A stretch of 64,000 bases of DNA from Candidatus Berkiella cookevillensis (GTDB lineage Bacteria > Pseudomonadota > Gammaproteobacteria > Berkiellales > Berkiellaceae): assembly GCF_001431315.2 (NCBI RefSeq), contig NZ_LKHV02000001.1:124001-188000 (forward strand). Reading direction: 5' to 3'. A program made the translations under genes and the position numbers. The stretch's first letter is position 1, and each line of letters starts with the position of its first letter. This document shows positions 26,984 through 36,485 of the stretch, one piece after another. Below the pieces are notes generated by a model. The model was not told the origin of the DNA, made no database searches, and saw nothing but the letters and a program-made list of their open reading frames with translations.

Positions 26984-28888
26984 ATGCCAATCTTAACTTT
27001 AAAAAACATTTATTTCTCTGTTGGTCAGTTTCCCTTACTGGATAAAGTAAATCTGGATATTCATCCCAAAGAGCGCATTGCATTGATTGGTCGTAATGGA
27101 GAAGGTAAATCAACTTTGCTCAGAATGCTTTCTGGAAAGATTAGTCCTGAATCGGGAGAAATACTAAAACCAAGCTATGTACGGATTTCTCGGCTTGCAC
27201 AAGAATTGCCAGAAGTAGGTGATATGACCGTGTATGAAGCGGTGTCAGATGGTTTGAGTGATCTCAGAGATTTATTGCTTCAATATCACCATTTAACAGC
27301 GCAACTTGAAGGGCATGATGAAGCATGGATGAATCAAGTGCATGATCTGCAAAAGAAAATAGAGCATTTAGATGGCTGGCAGATTCAATTACGCATTGAA
27401 AAAGTTATACAAGCACTTTCCTTGCCAGCAGATGCCAAAATGTCTGCTTTATCTGGAGGTTGGAGAAGGCGGGTTGCATTGGGAGCGGCTTTGGTACAAG
27501 AGCCGGATATTTTATTGTTGGATGAGCCAACCAATCATTTAGATCTTGCCGCCATTCAATGGTTAGAAGGATTATTGCTCAACTACCCTAAGACTATTAT
27601 TTTTATTACCCATGATAGAGCATTATTACGCAAGATAGCGACGCGTATTGTGGAATTAGATAGAGGAAAACTCACCTCATTCCCTCCAGAATATGATGTC
27701 TATTTGCAACGTAAAGAACAGATGATGATGGAAGAAGAGCGCCATAATGCGCTGTTTGATAAAAAATTATCAGATGAAGAACAATGGATTCGTCAAGGCG
27801 TCAAAGCAAGAAGAACGCGAAATGAGGGGCGTGTACGCGCATTGATTGCTTTGCGTGAAGAGCGCTCACAACGTAGAACCATTAAAGAAAAACCAAAATT
27901 TGAAATTAATGAAGCTATTACCAGTGGTAAAACTGTTATTCAAGCAGAGAATGTCTTTTTTGGTTACCCGGGACGCAAAGCGCTCATTAAAGATTTTAGT
28001 TTTACCATTCAACGTGGCGATAAAATTGCCATCGTAGGTCAAAATGGTACCGGCAAAACCACATTGGTAAAATTACTGATGGGTTTACTAGAACCTACCG
28101 CAGGTACCATCAAACATAGTCCTAAGAACCAAGTTGCTTTCTTTGATCAAAATCGAGAGCATTTGGTACCAGAGGCAACCGTTATGGAAAATGTTGCAGA
28201 AGGAGATGATCAAATTGAAATTCAAGGCCGAACAAAGCATGTGATTGGCTATTTGGGTGATTTTCTCTTTTCTCCTGCAAAATGCAGAATGCTTGCCAAA
28301 ACATTATCGGGTGGAGAGCAAAATCGATTAATGTTGGCAAAACTCTTTTCTAAAACAGCGAATCTTCTTGTTTTGGATGAGCCGACCAATGATTTAGATA
28401 TAGAGTCATTAGATGTGTTAGAAACATTGTTGCTTAACTATCAAGGCACAGTCATCATTATCAGCCATGATAGAGAATTTATTGATAACATTGCGACCCA
28501 CTGCATCGCCTTTGAAAAAGGTGGGCAAATTAGCATTAATGTCGGTGGTTATACTGATTGGTTAGAGCGGCGAGAGCAGTTTGAGAAAAATCAAGCCAAG
28601 GCTTCGCAACAAACAAAAAATCACAAAACGACAAAGCCTGTTGAGACAAACAAAGCAACTGCTAAATCAAAATTAAGTTTTAACGAGCAACGGGAATTGT
28701 CTACTTTATTATCAAGCATTGAAAAACTTGAAGCGACGATTAAGCAACTAGAAAATCGTATGTGTGATGCAGGTTTTTATCAACTGCCACAAGAAGAGAT
28801 TCATTCTGTGACGCAGCAACTAGAAAAATTAAAAGCGGAGTTGTCTGTGGCTTATGTGCGCTGGGAAGAATTAGATGCTCGTGCATAG
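26984..28888 (+). CDS. uup: ABC-F ATPase Uup
   Basis: 634 residues from ATG 26984 (an in-frame GTG nine bases earlier is less likely). Two ABC domains: first Walker A GRNGEGKST and signature LSGGWRRR, second GQNGTGKTT and signature LSGGEQNR, each with LLLDEPTNHLD or LVLDEPTNDLD. There is no membrane domain. The C-terminal 85 residues form the coiled-coil DNA-binding domain that marks Uup (KLSFNEQRELSTLLSSIEKLE onward). Family role: ribosome- or DNA-associated ATPase affecting transposon excision and ribosome assembly. Confidence 0.93.
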   Translation: MPILTLKNIYFSVGQFPLLDKVNLDIHPKERIALIGRNGEGKSTLLRMLSGKISPESGEILKPSYVRISRLAQELPEVGDMTVYEAVSDGLSDLRDLLLQYHHLTAQLEGHDEAWMNQVHDLQKKIEHLDGWQIQLRIEKVIQALSLPADAKMSALSGGWRRRVALGAALVQEPDILLLDEPTNHLDLAAIQWLEGLLLNYPKTIIFITHDRALLRKIATRIVELDRGKLTSFPPEYDVYLQRKEQMMMEEERHNALFDKKLSDEEQWIRQGVKARRTRNEGRVRALIALREERSQRRTIKEKPKFEINEAITSGKTVIQAENVFFGYPGRKALIKDFSFTIQRGDKIAIVGQNGTGKTTLVKLLMGLLEPTAGTIKHSPKNQVAFFDQNREHLVPEATVMENVAEGDDQIEIQGRTKHVIGYLGDFLFSPAKCRMLAKTLSGGEQNRLMLAKLFSKTANLLVLDEPTNDLDIESLDVLETLLLNYQGTVIIISHDREFIDNIATHCIAFEKGGQISINVGGYTDWLERREQFEKNQAKASQQTKNHKTTKPVETNKATAKSKLSFNEQRELSTLLSSIEKLEATIKQLENRMCDAGFYQLPQEEIHSVTQQLEKLKAELSVAYVRWEELDARA

Positions 28889-28950
28889 TGCACTGTATCC
28901 AGTGCACTTGAGTATAAGTGCATTATTGAGCACATGCCAGTATGCTCAAT
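28888..28950. terminator. Two hairpins between convergent uup and crcB
   Basis: GTGCACTG-TATC-CAGTGCAC (28888-28907) starts in the uup stop codon, and ATTGAGCA-10 nt-TGCTCAAT (28925-28950) follows. Both are perfect 8-bp stems and lie between convergent genes. T-runs are absent. Confidence 0.5.
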
Positions 28951-28965
28951 TGTGCCAATAAGAAC

Positions 28966-29343
28966 TCAGAACATTCGGGCAGCGAAGGCACCAAGCCAAA
29001 CTGCAAGCAAACAAAGTAAAGTGTTGAGTATGATATTGATTAAGCCGAAGGACCAAGCACCTTGTTCAAATAAATGCAGTGTTTCAATAGAAAAGGCAGA
29101 GAAAGTGGTATAGCCACCTAAAAAGCCTACCAGTAATAAGGGGCGTAGGATGAGGGACAGAGAATGAAAGCGATTCAATATCAAAATGAATAAGAAGCCA
29201 ATAAGTAGACAGCCACTGACATTTACAAGCAAGGTGCCCAAGGGAAAAGATTTTCCTGTCCAATGATGTGTGGTACTGGATACCCAGTATCGCAACACCC
29301 CGCCTATACCGGCGCCAATGAAGATAAGTAGAGAATGGTTCAT
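28966..29343 (-). CDS. crcB: Fluoride channel CrcB/Fluc
   Basis: 125 residues from ATG 29343, preferred over ATG 29349 because AAAGGA stands eight bases ahead of it. Four membrane spans. GGVLRYWV near the N-terminus, LGTLLVNVSGCLLIGF and GFLGGYTTFSAFSIET are Fluc signature stretches with the pore Asn and the Phe-box. It exports fluoride as a dimer. No fluoride riboswitch sequence is visible upstream. Confidence 0.95.
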   Translation of the reverse strand: MNHSLLIFIGAGIGGVLRYWVSSTTHHWTGKSFPLGTLLVNVSGCLLIGFLFILILNRFHSLSLILRPLLLVGFLGGYTTFSAFSIETLHLFEQGAWSFGLINIILNTLLCLLAVWLGAFAARMF

Positions 29344-29378
29344 GCGCATCGTCCTTTGCGGATATTTTTGAGCGAAGG

Positions 29379-29439
29379 GATTTTAAAAAAAATCCATCTG
29401 CTCACGTTAGTGAGCCTCTTCCCTTGCCTCCAAGGGAAG
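29379..29439 (-). promoter_or_regulatory. Three tandem stem-loops in the crcB leader
   Basis: Read on the minus strand: CTTCCCTTG-GAGG-CAAGGGAAG, then GCTCAC-TAAC-GTGAGC, then GGATTTT-TTTT-AAAATCC, all perfect and within 61 bases. They lie between the MFS gene stop and the crcB start, so they could end the MFS message or control crcB. They do not match the known fluoride riboswitch. Confidence 0.5.
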
Positions 29440-29491
29440 ATAGCTATATTCCTTCATTTCTTAACTGAGCGGTACTATGTTATTGAGTGGC

Positions 29492-30751
29492 TTATAGTGC
29501 AGTGGCTTCAGATTTACAAACGGTTTGTTGTTTGTCTTTCAAGAAAAAGATAGTGAAGCCCGTTGCAGCCAGTATTAAGCCAATAGGAATAATACTCAAA
29601 CCAAAAGTAAAGGATTCAACACTGTAAAGTGGCTTACTGTTATAGTAAGCGTTATCCCAGAATAGATTAATGACTTTGCCGATGATGCTATGAAAAACAT
29701 AGCCAAAGGTCATGATAATCATGTTGGCAATGGCTGTGGTTAAACTGACCAGTCTCTCTGAAACATAAGTAGATGCTTTATAGATGGCGAGAATTTGATA
29801 GGCGCACAAGACACCCACAAGTCCAAAGGCAACAGACATATAGGTCACGGAGAAGTAGCCTAGTAACAGAATGGAGAAAATACCTCCCATACCCAAAGCA
29901 CTGACAATGATAATTTCAAAATAGGCTTTTGTCTTTTCTGCGAATAAACTCATTGCAGTTGAGCCTACACACATACCCAGGAAGATCAGCGAGGGCATGG
30001 TTGCGGCTAATGCATCTGATAAACCATAAGCAGTCATCAGGTATTGTTTACCCCAAACATCGGCGAAGCCTTCTAAAGGCCCAACCATCATACCGGCTAA
30101 TAAACAGATGGTAAGTACTTTCTTATTAGTAAGAACGGAACGTATATCTTGCCAAGCGGGTGTAGACTCTGTAGCAGTTGTAATCGCTGGAACTACCCAA
30201 TAAGTAATGCAGGCCAATACTACGCCTAAAGTAGCAATGATTTTAAGAACTGTTTCATAGCCAAAGGTATTTAACATGTAGTTGATAGGTTGGCCGCCAT
30301 AAATAGCACCTAATAAGCCTATGGTGACAGAAAAGCCGAGCATGCGTGTAAAGCGTTGTTCACTAAAGGTCATGCGAATAACTTTAAACACCCCTAAAAT
30401 AGCTGCGGATGAACCAATACCAATTAAGAAACGACCTAAGACAGGGTAAATCCATACGTCGCTGGCAAGCATTGGAATAATACCAATCACGGTTAAAATC
30501 ATGCAAATAGGCAGAATTTTCTTTGGTCCATATTTATCAAGCAATAAGCCTAGGGGTATGTGCATACCTGCATAGCCCAAATAATAAAGACCTGAATATT
30601 GGCCAAACACGCCTGCATCAATGTGATATTTTTGCATGATGTCAGGCATCATGATGTTGGGTAAGACCCTTAAGATGTACTGGTAAGCATAAAAAAATGA
30701 AGCCAAAAACCAAACGAACCAAGCAACTGAATTTTTCTGCTTAACAGCCAT
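29492..30751 (-). CDS. MFS transporter
   Basis: 419 residues with about twelve spans. AWFVWFLASFFYAYQYILRVLP opens the first span. The loop 2-3 motif is LGLLLDKYGPKK (G-x-L-x-D-x-x-G type), and GRFLIGIGSSAAILGVFKVIR follows. It resembles the MFS carriers common in Legionella, Coxiella and Rickettsia, whose substrates are mostly unknown. A small open frame lies 26 bases upstream in the same direction. The substrate cannot be read. Confidence 0.9.
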   Translation of the reverse strand: MAVKQKNSVAWFVWFLASFFYAYQYILRVLPNIMMPDIMQKYHIDAGVFGQYSGLYYLGYAGMHIPLGLLLDKYGPKKILPICMILTVIGIIPMLASDVWIYPVLGRFLIGIGSSAAILGVFKVIRMTFSEQRFTRMLGFSVTIGLLGAIYGGQPINYMLNTFGYETVLKIIATLGVVLACITYWVVPAITTATESTPAWQDIRSVLTNKKVLTICLLAGMMVGPLEGFADVWGKQYLMTAYGLSDALAATMPSLIFLGMCVGSTAMSLFAEKTKAYFEIIIVSALGMGGIFSILLLGYFSVTYMSVAFGLVGVLCAYQILAIYKASTYVSERLVSLTTAIANMIIMTFGYVFHSIIGKVINLFWDNAYYNSKPLYSVESFTFGLSIIPIGLILAATGFTIFFLKDKQQTVCKSEATAL

Positions 30752-30776
30752 GGGTACCTCTAGAGCTTTAGAATTA

Positions 30777-31043
30777 TTATTTTTTTCTTAATAGTAAATG
30801 AGCAATATAAAACACCAGGCCACTGGCCGGATAGATGTAAATTAATTCAATTTGATAAAGAGTAAGCCATCCAAATCTAACATGTTTAAATAGCTTACTC
30901 AAGCTTGCTACAGGGATTAACAGATAGAATGGTAGAAAAACACGAGGTTTAGCAGGATGTCTATACATCTTATACATTACAACAAAGGCTATTAAAGATT
31001 GACACACTTGCGTTTCGCTTCTTAGAATAGCCCCTCTGATCAC
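30777..31043 (-). CDS. Possible small membrane protein upstream of the MFS gene
   Basis: An 88-codon frame with two hydrophobic stretches (VFLPFYLLIPVAS, IYIYPASGLVFYIAHLLL) and a Lys/Arg end. The only starts are GTG 31043 or an internal ATG, neither with a good ribosome-binding site. Position and direction fit an operon with the MFS gene; the alternative is a chance frame. Confidence 0.35.
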   Translation of the reverse strand: MIRGAILRSETQVCQSLIAFVVMYKMYRHPAKPRVFLPFYLLIPVASLSKLFKHVRFGWLTLYQIELIYIYPASGLVFYIAHLLLRKK

Positions 31044-31075
31044 CTTCCATCTGTCCCCTTCTCAAAGAGTTAGTA

Positions 31076-32365
31076 ATGAAACTTGAAATAAGCGCTGAAT
31101 TTGAAGACGCCATTGATCAAATGGAACATAGCCAAGATCATTTGTTTATTACAGGTAAAGCAGGTGCAGGCAAATCGACTCTGTTGGATTACTATTGCCA
31201 ACATTCTCAAAAAAATCCAGTTGTTTTAGCACCTACAGGTGTTGCTGCACTCAATGTCAAAGGGCAAACCATTCATAGCTTTTTTAATTTTTATATTGAT
31301 GTGACCGTTGAAAAAATAGTCAATAAAGAAATTGAGCCTTATGCTAAACGCTTATATAAAAAACTCAAAACCATTATCATCGATGAAGTATCGATGGTAA
31401 GAGCAGATTTATTAGATTGCGTAGATGCTTTTTTAAGACTCTATGGCCCAGATGAATATGAGCCATTTGGTGGCGTGCAGATGATTTTTGTGGGAGATTT
31501 GTATCAGTTACCACCTGTTGTTACGCAAGATGAGAGACATATTTTCAAAACGCATTATGAATCTCCTTTTTTCTTTAGCGCGCATGTGTTCAAAGAAATC
31601 AGTTTTAAGTGCATTGAATTGACGAAAATATATCGTCAAAAAGATGAACATTTTGTCAAACTCTTAAATCAAGTCAGAAACAATAACATTAACTTTGACG
31701 ATCTCAAGAACCTGAATCAGCGTTATATTCAAATAGATGCGCAACACAATACAGAGGATTTTTATATACATCTCACAACCACTAATCAAAAGGCAGATGA
31801 AATCAATCAAGGCCATTTAGATAGATTGCCTGGTGAATTGTATGCCACAAAAGCAAAAGTAGTGGGGGATTTTACACGAGAATATTTTCCAACCTTAGAA
31901 AGAATGCAGTATAAGGTGGGGGCGCAAGTGATGTTGATTAATAATGATGCCAATAAACGTTGGGTCAATGGTTCCATTGGTGTGATCAAAGCAATTACTG
32001 AGAAAAGCGGCAAAAAAACACTCATGGTTCTTTTGCAAGATAGCAAAGAGCAAGTAGCCGTTCAGCCCTTTACCTGGGAAGTATATCGTTTTTCTTTGGC
32101 GGATAATAAAATTGTATCAGAGCCTGTCGGCACTTTTACACAATTTCCCGTTAGATTGGCATGGGCAATTACCATTCATAAAAGCCAAGGTAAGACTTTT
32201 GAAAAAGTTGTTATTGATTTGGGGCGTGGTACCTTTGTGCCAGGACAATTGTATGTCGCTTTGAGTCGATGTACCACTCTGGAGGGAATTGTTTTAAAAC
32301 AACCCATTCAGAAACGACACATCGACACTGATCCAAGAATCGCACGTGCATTGAATCTATTGTAA
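31076..32365 (+). CDS. Pif1-like DNA helicase (superfamily 1)
   Basis: 429 residues. Walker A GKAGAGKST at 27-35, LAPTGVAALNVKGQTIHSFF (motif Ia), Walker B IIIDEVSMV, GDLYQLPPV (motif III), ELTKIYRQ (motif IV), and near the end AWAITIHKSQGKTFE and VALSRC (motifs V and VI). This order is that of Pif1/RecD-type 5'-3' helicases. It is compact, without accessory nuclease domains. The 3' end overlaps the convergent rlmI gene by 9 bases. Confidence 0.92.
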   Translation: MKLEISAEFEDAIDQMEHSQDHLFITGKAGAGKSTLLDYYCQHSQKNPVVLAPTGVAALNVKGQTIHSFFNFYIDVTVEKIVNKEIEPYAKRLYKKLKTIIIDEVSMVRADLLDCVDAFLRLYGPDEYEPFGGVQMIFVGDLYQLPPVVTQDERHIFKTHYESPFFFSAHVFKEISFKCIELTKIYRQKDEHFVKLLNQVRNNNINFDDLKNLNQRYIQIDAQHNTEDFYIHLTTTNQKADEINQGHLDRLPGELYATKAKVVGDFTREYFPTLERMQYKVGAQVMLINNDANKRWVNGSIGVIKAITEKSGKKTLMVLLQDSKEQVAVQPFTWEVYRFSLADNKIVSEPVGTFTQFPVRLAWAITIHKSQGKTFEKVVIDLGRGTFVPGQLYVALSRCTTLEGIVLKQPIQKRHIDTDPRIARALNLL

Positions 32366-33529
32366 GAACTCAAATCCGAGTGCTTTTAGATAACGTGTTT
32401 GTTTGAGCTGTGGATGCACAGGATGATCTTTGTCTGCTTCGCCTTGATAAATTTGCTGCGCAGTTCGACCACTTTTCTGTATGCCTGCCAAAACTTCTTT
32501 TTTAAATTCTGATAGGGAAGCATGATGTGAACAAGAGGCAATCAGTAAAATACCTTTTTTACTGACAACTTGTGCACATAAACGCGCAAGTTTTTGATAA
32601 CCGCGAAGTCCAGAACCTTTGTCTGTTTTTGATTTAATAAAAGCAGGTGGATCAGCGATAACCAAGTCAAAATGCTGGCCTTCTTCAATGGCTTCTTCCA
32701 AAAAGCTATACGCATTTGCTTTAATGCAAGCGTGTTGTTGATTGGGGAAATGTTGCAGTGATTTTTCAATATGATTGATTGCATCCGCTGATCTATCCAC
32801 AAAGGTCACCGATCGTGCGCCACCGCTCAATGCTTGAATACCAAAACCACCACAATAGGTATAGAGATCTAAAACCGATTTATTGTGGGCTTGTTGTTTG
32901 GCCCACGCGCGATTTGCACGTTGATCGAAGAACCAACCTGTTTTCTGGCCATCCATTGGGTTAATGCTAAATATTTGGTCATTTTCAAGTATATTAATAT
33001 CATCAATGGCTTCGCCGTAAGCAAGTGTTATGTGGGTTTCAAGACCTTCTGTTTGGCGTACAGCTGTATCATCTTTGAAGATAATGGTTCGAGGGTTCAG
33101 CACTTGGATCAAGGCTTTGAGCCAATAGTCTTTGAGTGCTTCCATTCCCAGGGTTGTTGTTTGGCATACCAACACAGAGTCATATCTATCAATAATAAGC
33201 CCAGGCAATCTATCACCTTCAGCATGTATGAGACGATAATAAGGCTTGGAAAATAATTTATTACGATATTGTAATGCTTTGTTAAAGCGTTCAATGAAAA
33301 AAGACTCATCAATCGCTATGCTTGTATCGGTTGAGAGTATTCGGCAGGCAAGTTTGGTTCTACTGTTATAGTAGCCAATCGCCAGTGGCTTGTGATCCGC
33401 GGATTTGATAGTGACAAGTGCGCCATTTTCAATAGGCTTTTCAAGTGGTAAAAGTGCATTGGAAAACAGCCAGGGACAGCCTTTTTTGATGCCTTCAATG
33501 GCATTATTTCTAACGGTGATGCTTTGCAT
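32357..33529 (-). CDS. rlmI: 23S rRNA m5C methyltransferase RlmI family
   Basis: 390 residues. The N-terminal PUA-like domain starts ITVRNNAIEGIKKGCPWLFSNA. The middle domain has YYRLIHAEGDRLPGLIIDRY. The SAM-binding fold has VLDLYTYCGGFGIQAL (motif I), FVDRSADAI (motif II), IADPPAF (motif IV) and LLIASCSHHAS with the catalytic Cys. It matches RlmI/YccW, which methylates C1962 of 23S rRNA. The assignment within the RlmI/RlmL-like group is by overall layout. Confidence 0.92.
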   Translation of the reverse strand: MQSITVRNNAIEGIKKGCPWLFSNALLPLEKPIENGALVTIKSADHKPLAIGYYNSRTKLACRILSTDTSIAIDESFFIERFNKALQYRNKLFSKPYYRLIHAEGDRLPGLIIDRYDSVLVCQTTTLGMEALKDYWLKALIQVLNPRTIIFKDDTAVRQTEGLETHITLAYGEAIDDINILENDQIFSINPMDGQKTGWFFDQRANRAWAKQQAHNKSVLDLYTYCGGFGIQALSGGARSVTFVDRSADAINHIEKSLQHFPNQQHACIKANAYSFLEEAIEEGQHFDLVIADPPAFIKSKTDKGSGLRGYQKLARLCAQVVSKKGILLIASCSHHASLSEFKKEVLAGIQKSGRTAQQIYQGEADKDHPVHPQLKQTRYLKALGFEFLQ

Positions 33530-33728
33530 AGGGAGGGCTTTCGCTTATCTCTTTAAATTGAAGACGAGAATTATAGCAGAATCTACAGTCATTCCGTATA
33601 AACCGAAAGCTTTTTTCCGTAACGACTTTTCTCTTTTTACGTTTATTGGCAATCACAATCAGTGCAGTTCCTCTGAGTGTGTTTATGCTGAAAACTAAGG
33701 TTTCTGTAAAAATTAGCTATGGTTGTAA

Positions 33729-33812
33729 CCATTCATTTCAAATGGAGAGTTATTCACAATACTATCCATTGACAATGGATAGTATTATGGTTATTCTTCC
33801 ATTAATAATGGA
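33729..33812. promoter_or_regulatory. Three CCATT...AATGG dyads upstream of the AAA_14 gene
   Basis: Dyads centred at 33737 (7-nt spacer), 33772 (3-nt spacer, extending to 11-bp arms TACTATCCATT/AATGGATAGTA at 33760-33784) and 33805 (3-nt spacer, 33798-33812). Centres are 35 and 33 bp apart, about three helical turns, so proteins would bind the same face. The last dyad includes the GGAG ribosome-binding site. It looks like an operator array. Confidence 0.6.
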
Positions 33813-33820
33813 GACTTTTT

Positions 33821-35119
33821 ATGAGTGTATCACCTGATTTGCTAAAACGTATCATTTTTGATCAACGAGAAGATAAGCGTTGGCCAAAAATGTATATACA
33901 TCGAACGATAGAAAAGAGTTTGAATAAGCTTAGCCAGAATGAAGAAATAATCGTTCTCTCTGGTATTAGGAGATGTGGCAAATCAGTATTGCTGGAGCAT
34001 GTTAGAAGAATATGCGAAAGTGAAAATGATTATTATTTTAATTTTGAAGATGAAAGATTAGTTAATTTCACATCTGAAGATTTTGAAGTTTTACATCAGA
34101 CCTTCATTTCTCTTTATGGAGAACAGAATAATTTTTATTTTGATGAAATTCAGAATATTCCACAATGGGAATTATTTGTTCGACGCATGTATAACAAAGG
34201 GTGCAAGATATATCTGACAGGCTCGAATGCCAACCTATTTAGTGAAGAACTTGGAACAAGATTGACTGGAAGATACATATCATTAGATATCTATCCATTT
34301 TCATTTGCAGAATTTTCACAAGACCTTATCCCTCTAGAGCAAGTTGATTTTAGCACTAGGGATATTGGTTATTTAAGAGAGCATTATTCTAAATATTTAG
34401 AGCTAGGTGGGATTCCAGCGTATATAAGAAATAAAGATCCAGAATACTTACATTCATTATGCGAAAGTATACTTTATAGAGACATCATAGCGAGATATAA
34501 AGTAGGCAATCCTGAAGCATTAAAAAAATTACTTTTTTATTTGGCGAGTAATTGTGGCAAGGAAGTTACTTTATCTAAACTTCTTGGCATGATAAATAAC
34601 AATGGTAAAATTATTAAAAGTAATACAACGATCTCAGATTATTGTCGTTACATTGAAAATAGTTTTATGTGTTTTTTTGTCAATCGGTATGATGATAATC
34701 TAAAAGCTCAGCAGCAAGCTCCAAGAAAAATATATTTTGTTGACCATATTTTGGCTAAGATCTTAGGATTTAGAACAAGTGAAGATCGAGGTCGTACCTT
34801 AGAAAATATTGTGTTTGTTGAATTGAAGCGTAGAGGACATGAGATCTTTTATTATAGTGGTTCCAGAGAGTGTGATTTTGTTGTAAGAAATGGTTCTTGT
34901 ACGCAGCAAGTTATTCAAGTTTGTCTTGAATTACATGATTCATCAACGAATGAAAGAGAAGAATTAGGCTTAATCGAAGCGATGGACAAGTTTTCTTTAT
35001 CTGAGGGTTTGATTATCACTGAAAATGAAGAGGGTGGAAAAATAATAGAGAAGAATGGTAAAAAATATCACATTTTTATTAAACCAATTTGGAAATGGTT
35101 GAGAACCTTTGACGTCTGA
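33821..35119 (+). CDS. AAA_14/DUF4143 ATPase
   Basis: 432 residues. AAA domain with Walker A GIRRCGKS (48-55), Walker B NFYFDEIQNI and sensor LTGSNANLFSEELGTRLTGRY. DUF4143 follows (about 220-400) with the nuclease-like end REC-DFVVRNG (Glu, Asp, Val), reminiscent of a PD-(D/E)XK core. GGAG lies 7 bases ahead of the ATG. Such ATPases are scattered, lineage-hopping genes in bacteria and archaea, with toxin-antitoxin or defence roles suggested but not settled. AT content looks higher than in the flanking rRNA methylase genes, consistent with transfer. Confidence 0.9.
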   Translation: MSVSPDLLKRIIFDQREDKRWPKMYIHRTIEKSLNKLSQNEEIIVLSGIRRCGKSVLLEHVRRICESENDYYFNFEDERLVNFTSEDFEVLHQTFISLYGEQNNFYFDEIQNIPQWELFVRRMYNKGCKIYLTGSNANLFSEELGTRLTGRYISLDIYPFSFAEFSQDLIPLEQVDFSTRDIGYLREHYSKYLELGGIPAYIRNKDPEYLHSLCESILYRDIIARYKVGNPEALKKLLFYLASNCGKEVTLSKLLGMINNNGKIIKSNTTISDYCRYIENSFMCFFVNRYDDNLKAQQQAPRKIYFVDHILAKILGFRTSEDRGRTLENIVFVELKRRGHEIFYYSGSRECDFVVRNGSCTQQVIQVCLELHDSSTNEREELGLIEAMDKFSLSEGLIITENEEGGKIIEKNGKKYHIFIKPIWKWLRTFDV

Positions 35120-35323
35120 AGTATTTCTGTAGGCGTTTTGTGCCCCAAAGGGCTGTTGGATGTTAGTCTTCATTGGCATGACGTATTATATGAATTTTTC
35201 AGTATAAAAAATTGCGAAGACCACTTGGCTTGAAATAAGAAATATTTTACAGGGAACTAATTTAGCATTATCCAGTCTTAACTTGCAGATATTTTGTAAT
35301 ATGTATACAAGTAAGAGGCAAAA

Positions 35324-35641
35324 ATGTTTAAAATTTCCTGTTCATTATTACTGGCAGCTGTTTTAATATCACCGGCTTCATGGGCTGTGTTTCATGTTTA
35401 TACTGGAAATTTACAGGTCTATGAGAGAGATACCGCTGTACGTTATGGTGAGCATGGGATATCAAAAGAGCAGTGTTTGCGTTCACGTTATGGCAGAGTG
35501 GATTCAAAATGGCCTTGTGTCATAGACAGAGAATATATCCCAGGTGATGTCCAAGCAAACAGGCTTTTCATTTACACCAAGCCGTATAGAGACAAAGACT
35601 ACAGCCCAGGCTTTAAGCGCTTGATTGCAACGAAACCATAA
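35324..35641 (+). CDS. Small secreted protein
   Basis: 105 residues. Signal peptide MFKISCSLLLAAVLISPASWA, with cleavage likely after Ala21. The mature 84 residues are basic and aromatic with two Cys (in EQCLRS and WPCVID) that could form one disulphide. No family recognised. The ribosome-binding site AAGAGG is present. It is monocistronic with its own upstream region (35120-35323) that holds no other gene. Confidence 0.7.
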   Translation: MFKISCSLLLAAVLISPASWAVFHVYTGNLQVYERDTAVRYGEHGISKEQCLRSRYGRVDSKWPCVIDREYIPGDVQANRLFIYTKPYRDKDYSPGFKRLIATKP

Positions 35642-35687
35642 TAGACAGCTTCTAAAACATGGGTAGTGGCTATAAATGGGCAGAGCG

Positions 35688-36485
35688 CTAAAGAAAAACT
35701 GATTCAAGCTCTGTAAATGCTTCTCTAATTATCTCATCGATTTGCCACGGTGGATTAATGAGTATGATGCCACTGCCTCTTAATCTGTGCGCCAGATTGG
35801 TATTTTTAGGATAAAATTCATGCTGAAAAAGCTTCAGTGTTGCGTGAGAATGGAGTATTTCTTTTAATCTTTCATGATGCCCATCTACTAAGATAGGATA
35901 CCAAATGAGATAAATAGCATTTGAAAACTTTGCATATAAATGTATCAGTTGAGTTGCTATCTTCTCATATTCACTTTTTACTTCATAACTTGGATCTAAA
36001 AAAACCAAACCACGTTTTTCTTTGAAAGGAATGAGCGCAGAGAGTGCTTCATAAGCATCACGTTTGTGTACGTGTATATTTGCTTGTCCTTTAAAATGAT
36101 TTTTTAAAATAGGGTAGCAGCTTGGATGTCCTTCAATGAAAATGCCTTTATCATTTGTACGCAAGTATTTTGCAATAATCTCAGGTGACCCAGGATAGGT
36201 TTGAATTTGCGATTCCGTATTATAGCGTTGAATGAGTGCAATATATTGTGTGACGAGAAGAGAAGCAGGCTTTAGATTAAGCAAAGGTGCAATACCGTTT
36301 TCAAATTCGGCATTCTTTTTACTTTCTTCAGAGTCTAAACGATACTGGCCTTCGCCAGCAAAGGCATCTAATACACAAAAAGGAGATGGTTTCTGTATCA
36401 GCTTGTTGAGTGTTGCCATTAACACCAGATGTTTGTGCACATCAGCGAAATTGCCTGCGTGGTATCGATGCAAATAGCTATACAT
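35688..36485 (-). CDS. rlmJ: 23S rRNA m6A2030 methyltransferase RlmJ
   Basis: 265 residues. HRYHAGNFADVHKHLVL opens as in RlmJ. VLDAFAGEGQY is the SAM-binding motif I, and FIEGHPSCYPIL matches the next block. The catalytic motif IV reads DPSY at 164-167, where the family has DPPY, a conservative but notable change. It modifies adenine 2030 of 23S rRNA. Confidence 0.92.
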   Translation of the reverse strand: MYSYLHRYHAGNFADVHKHLVLMATLNKLIQKPSPFCVLDAFAGEGQYRLDSEESKKNAEFENGIAPLLNLKPASLLVTQYIALIQRYNTESQIQTYPGSPEIIAKYLRTNDKGIFIEGHPSCYPILKNHFKGQANIHVHKRDAYEALSALIPFKEKRGLVFLDPSYEVKSEYEKIATQLIHLYAKFSNAIYLIWYPILVDGHHERLKEILHSHATLKLFQHEFYPKNTNLAHRLRGSGIILINPPWQIDEIIREAFTELESVFL

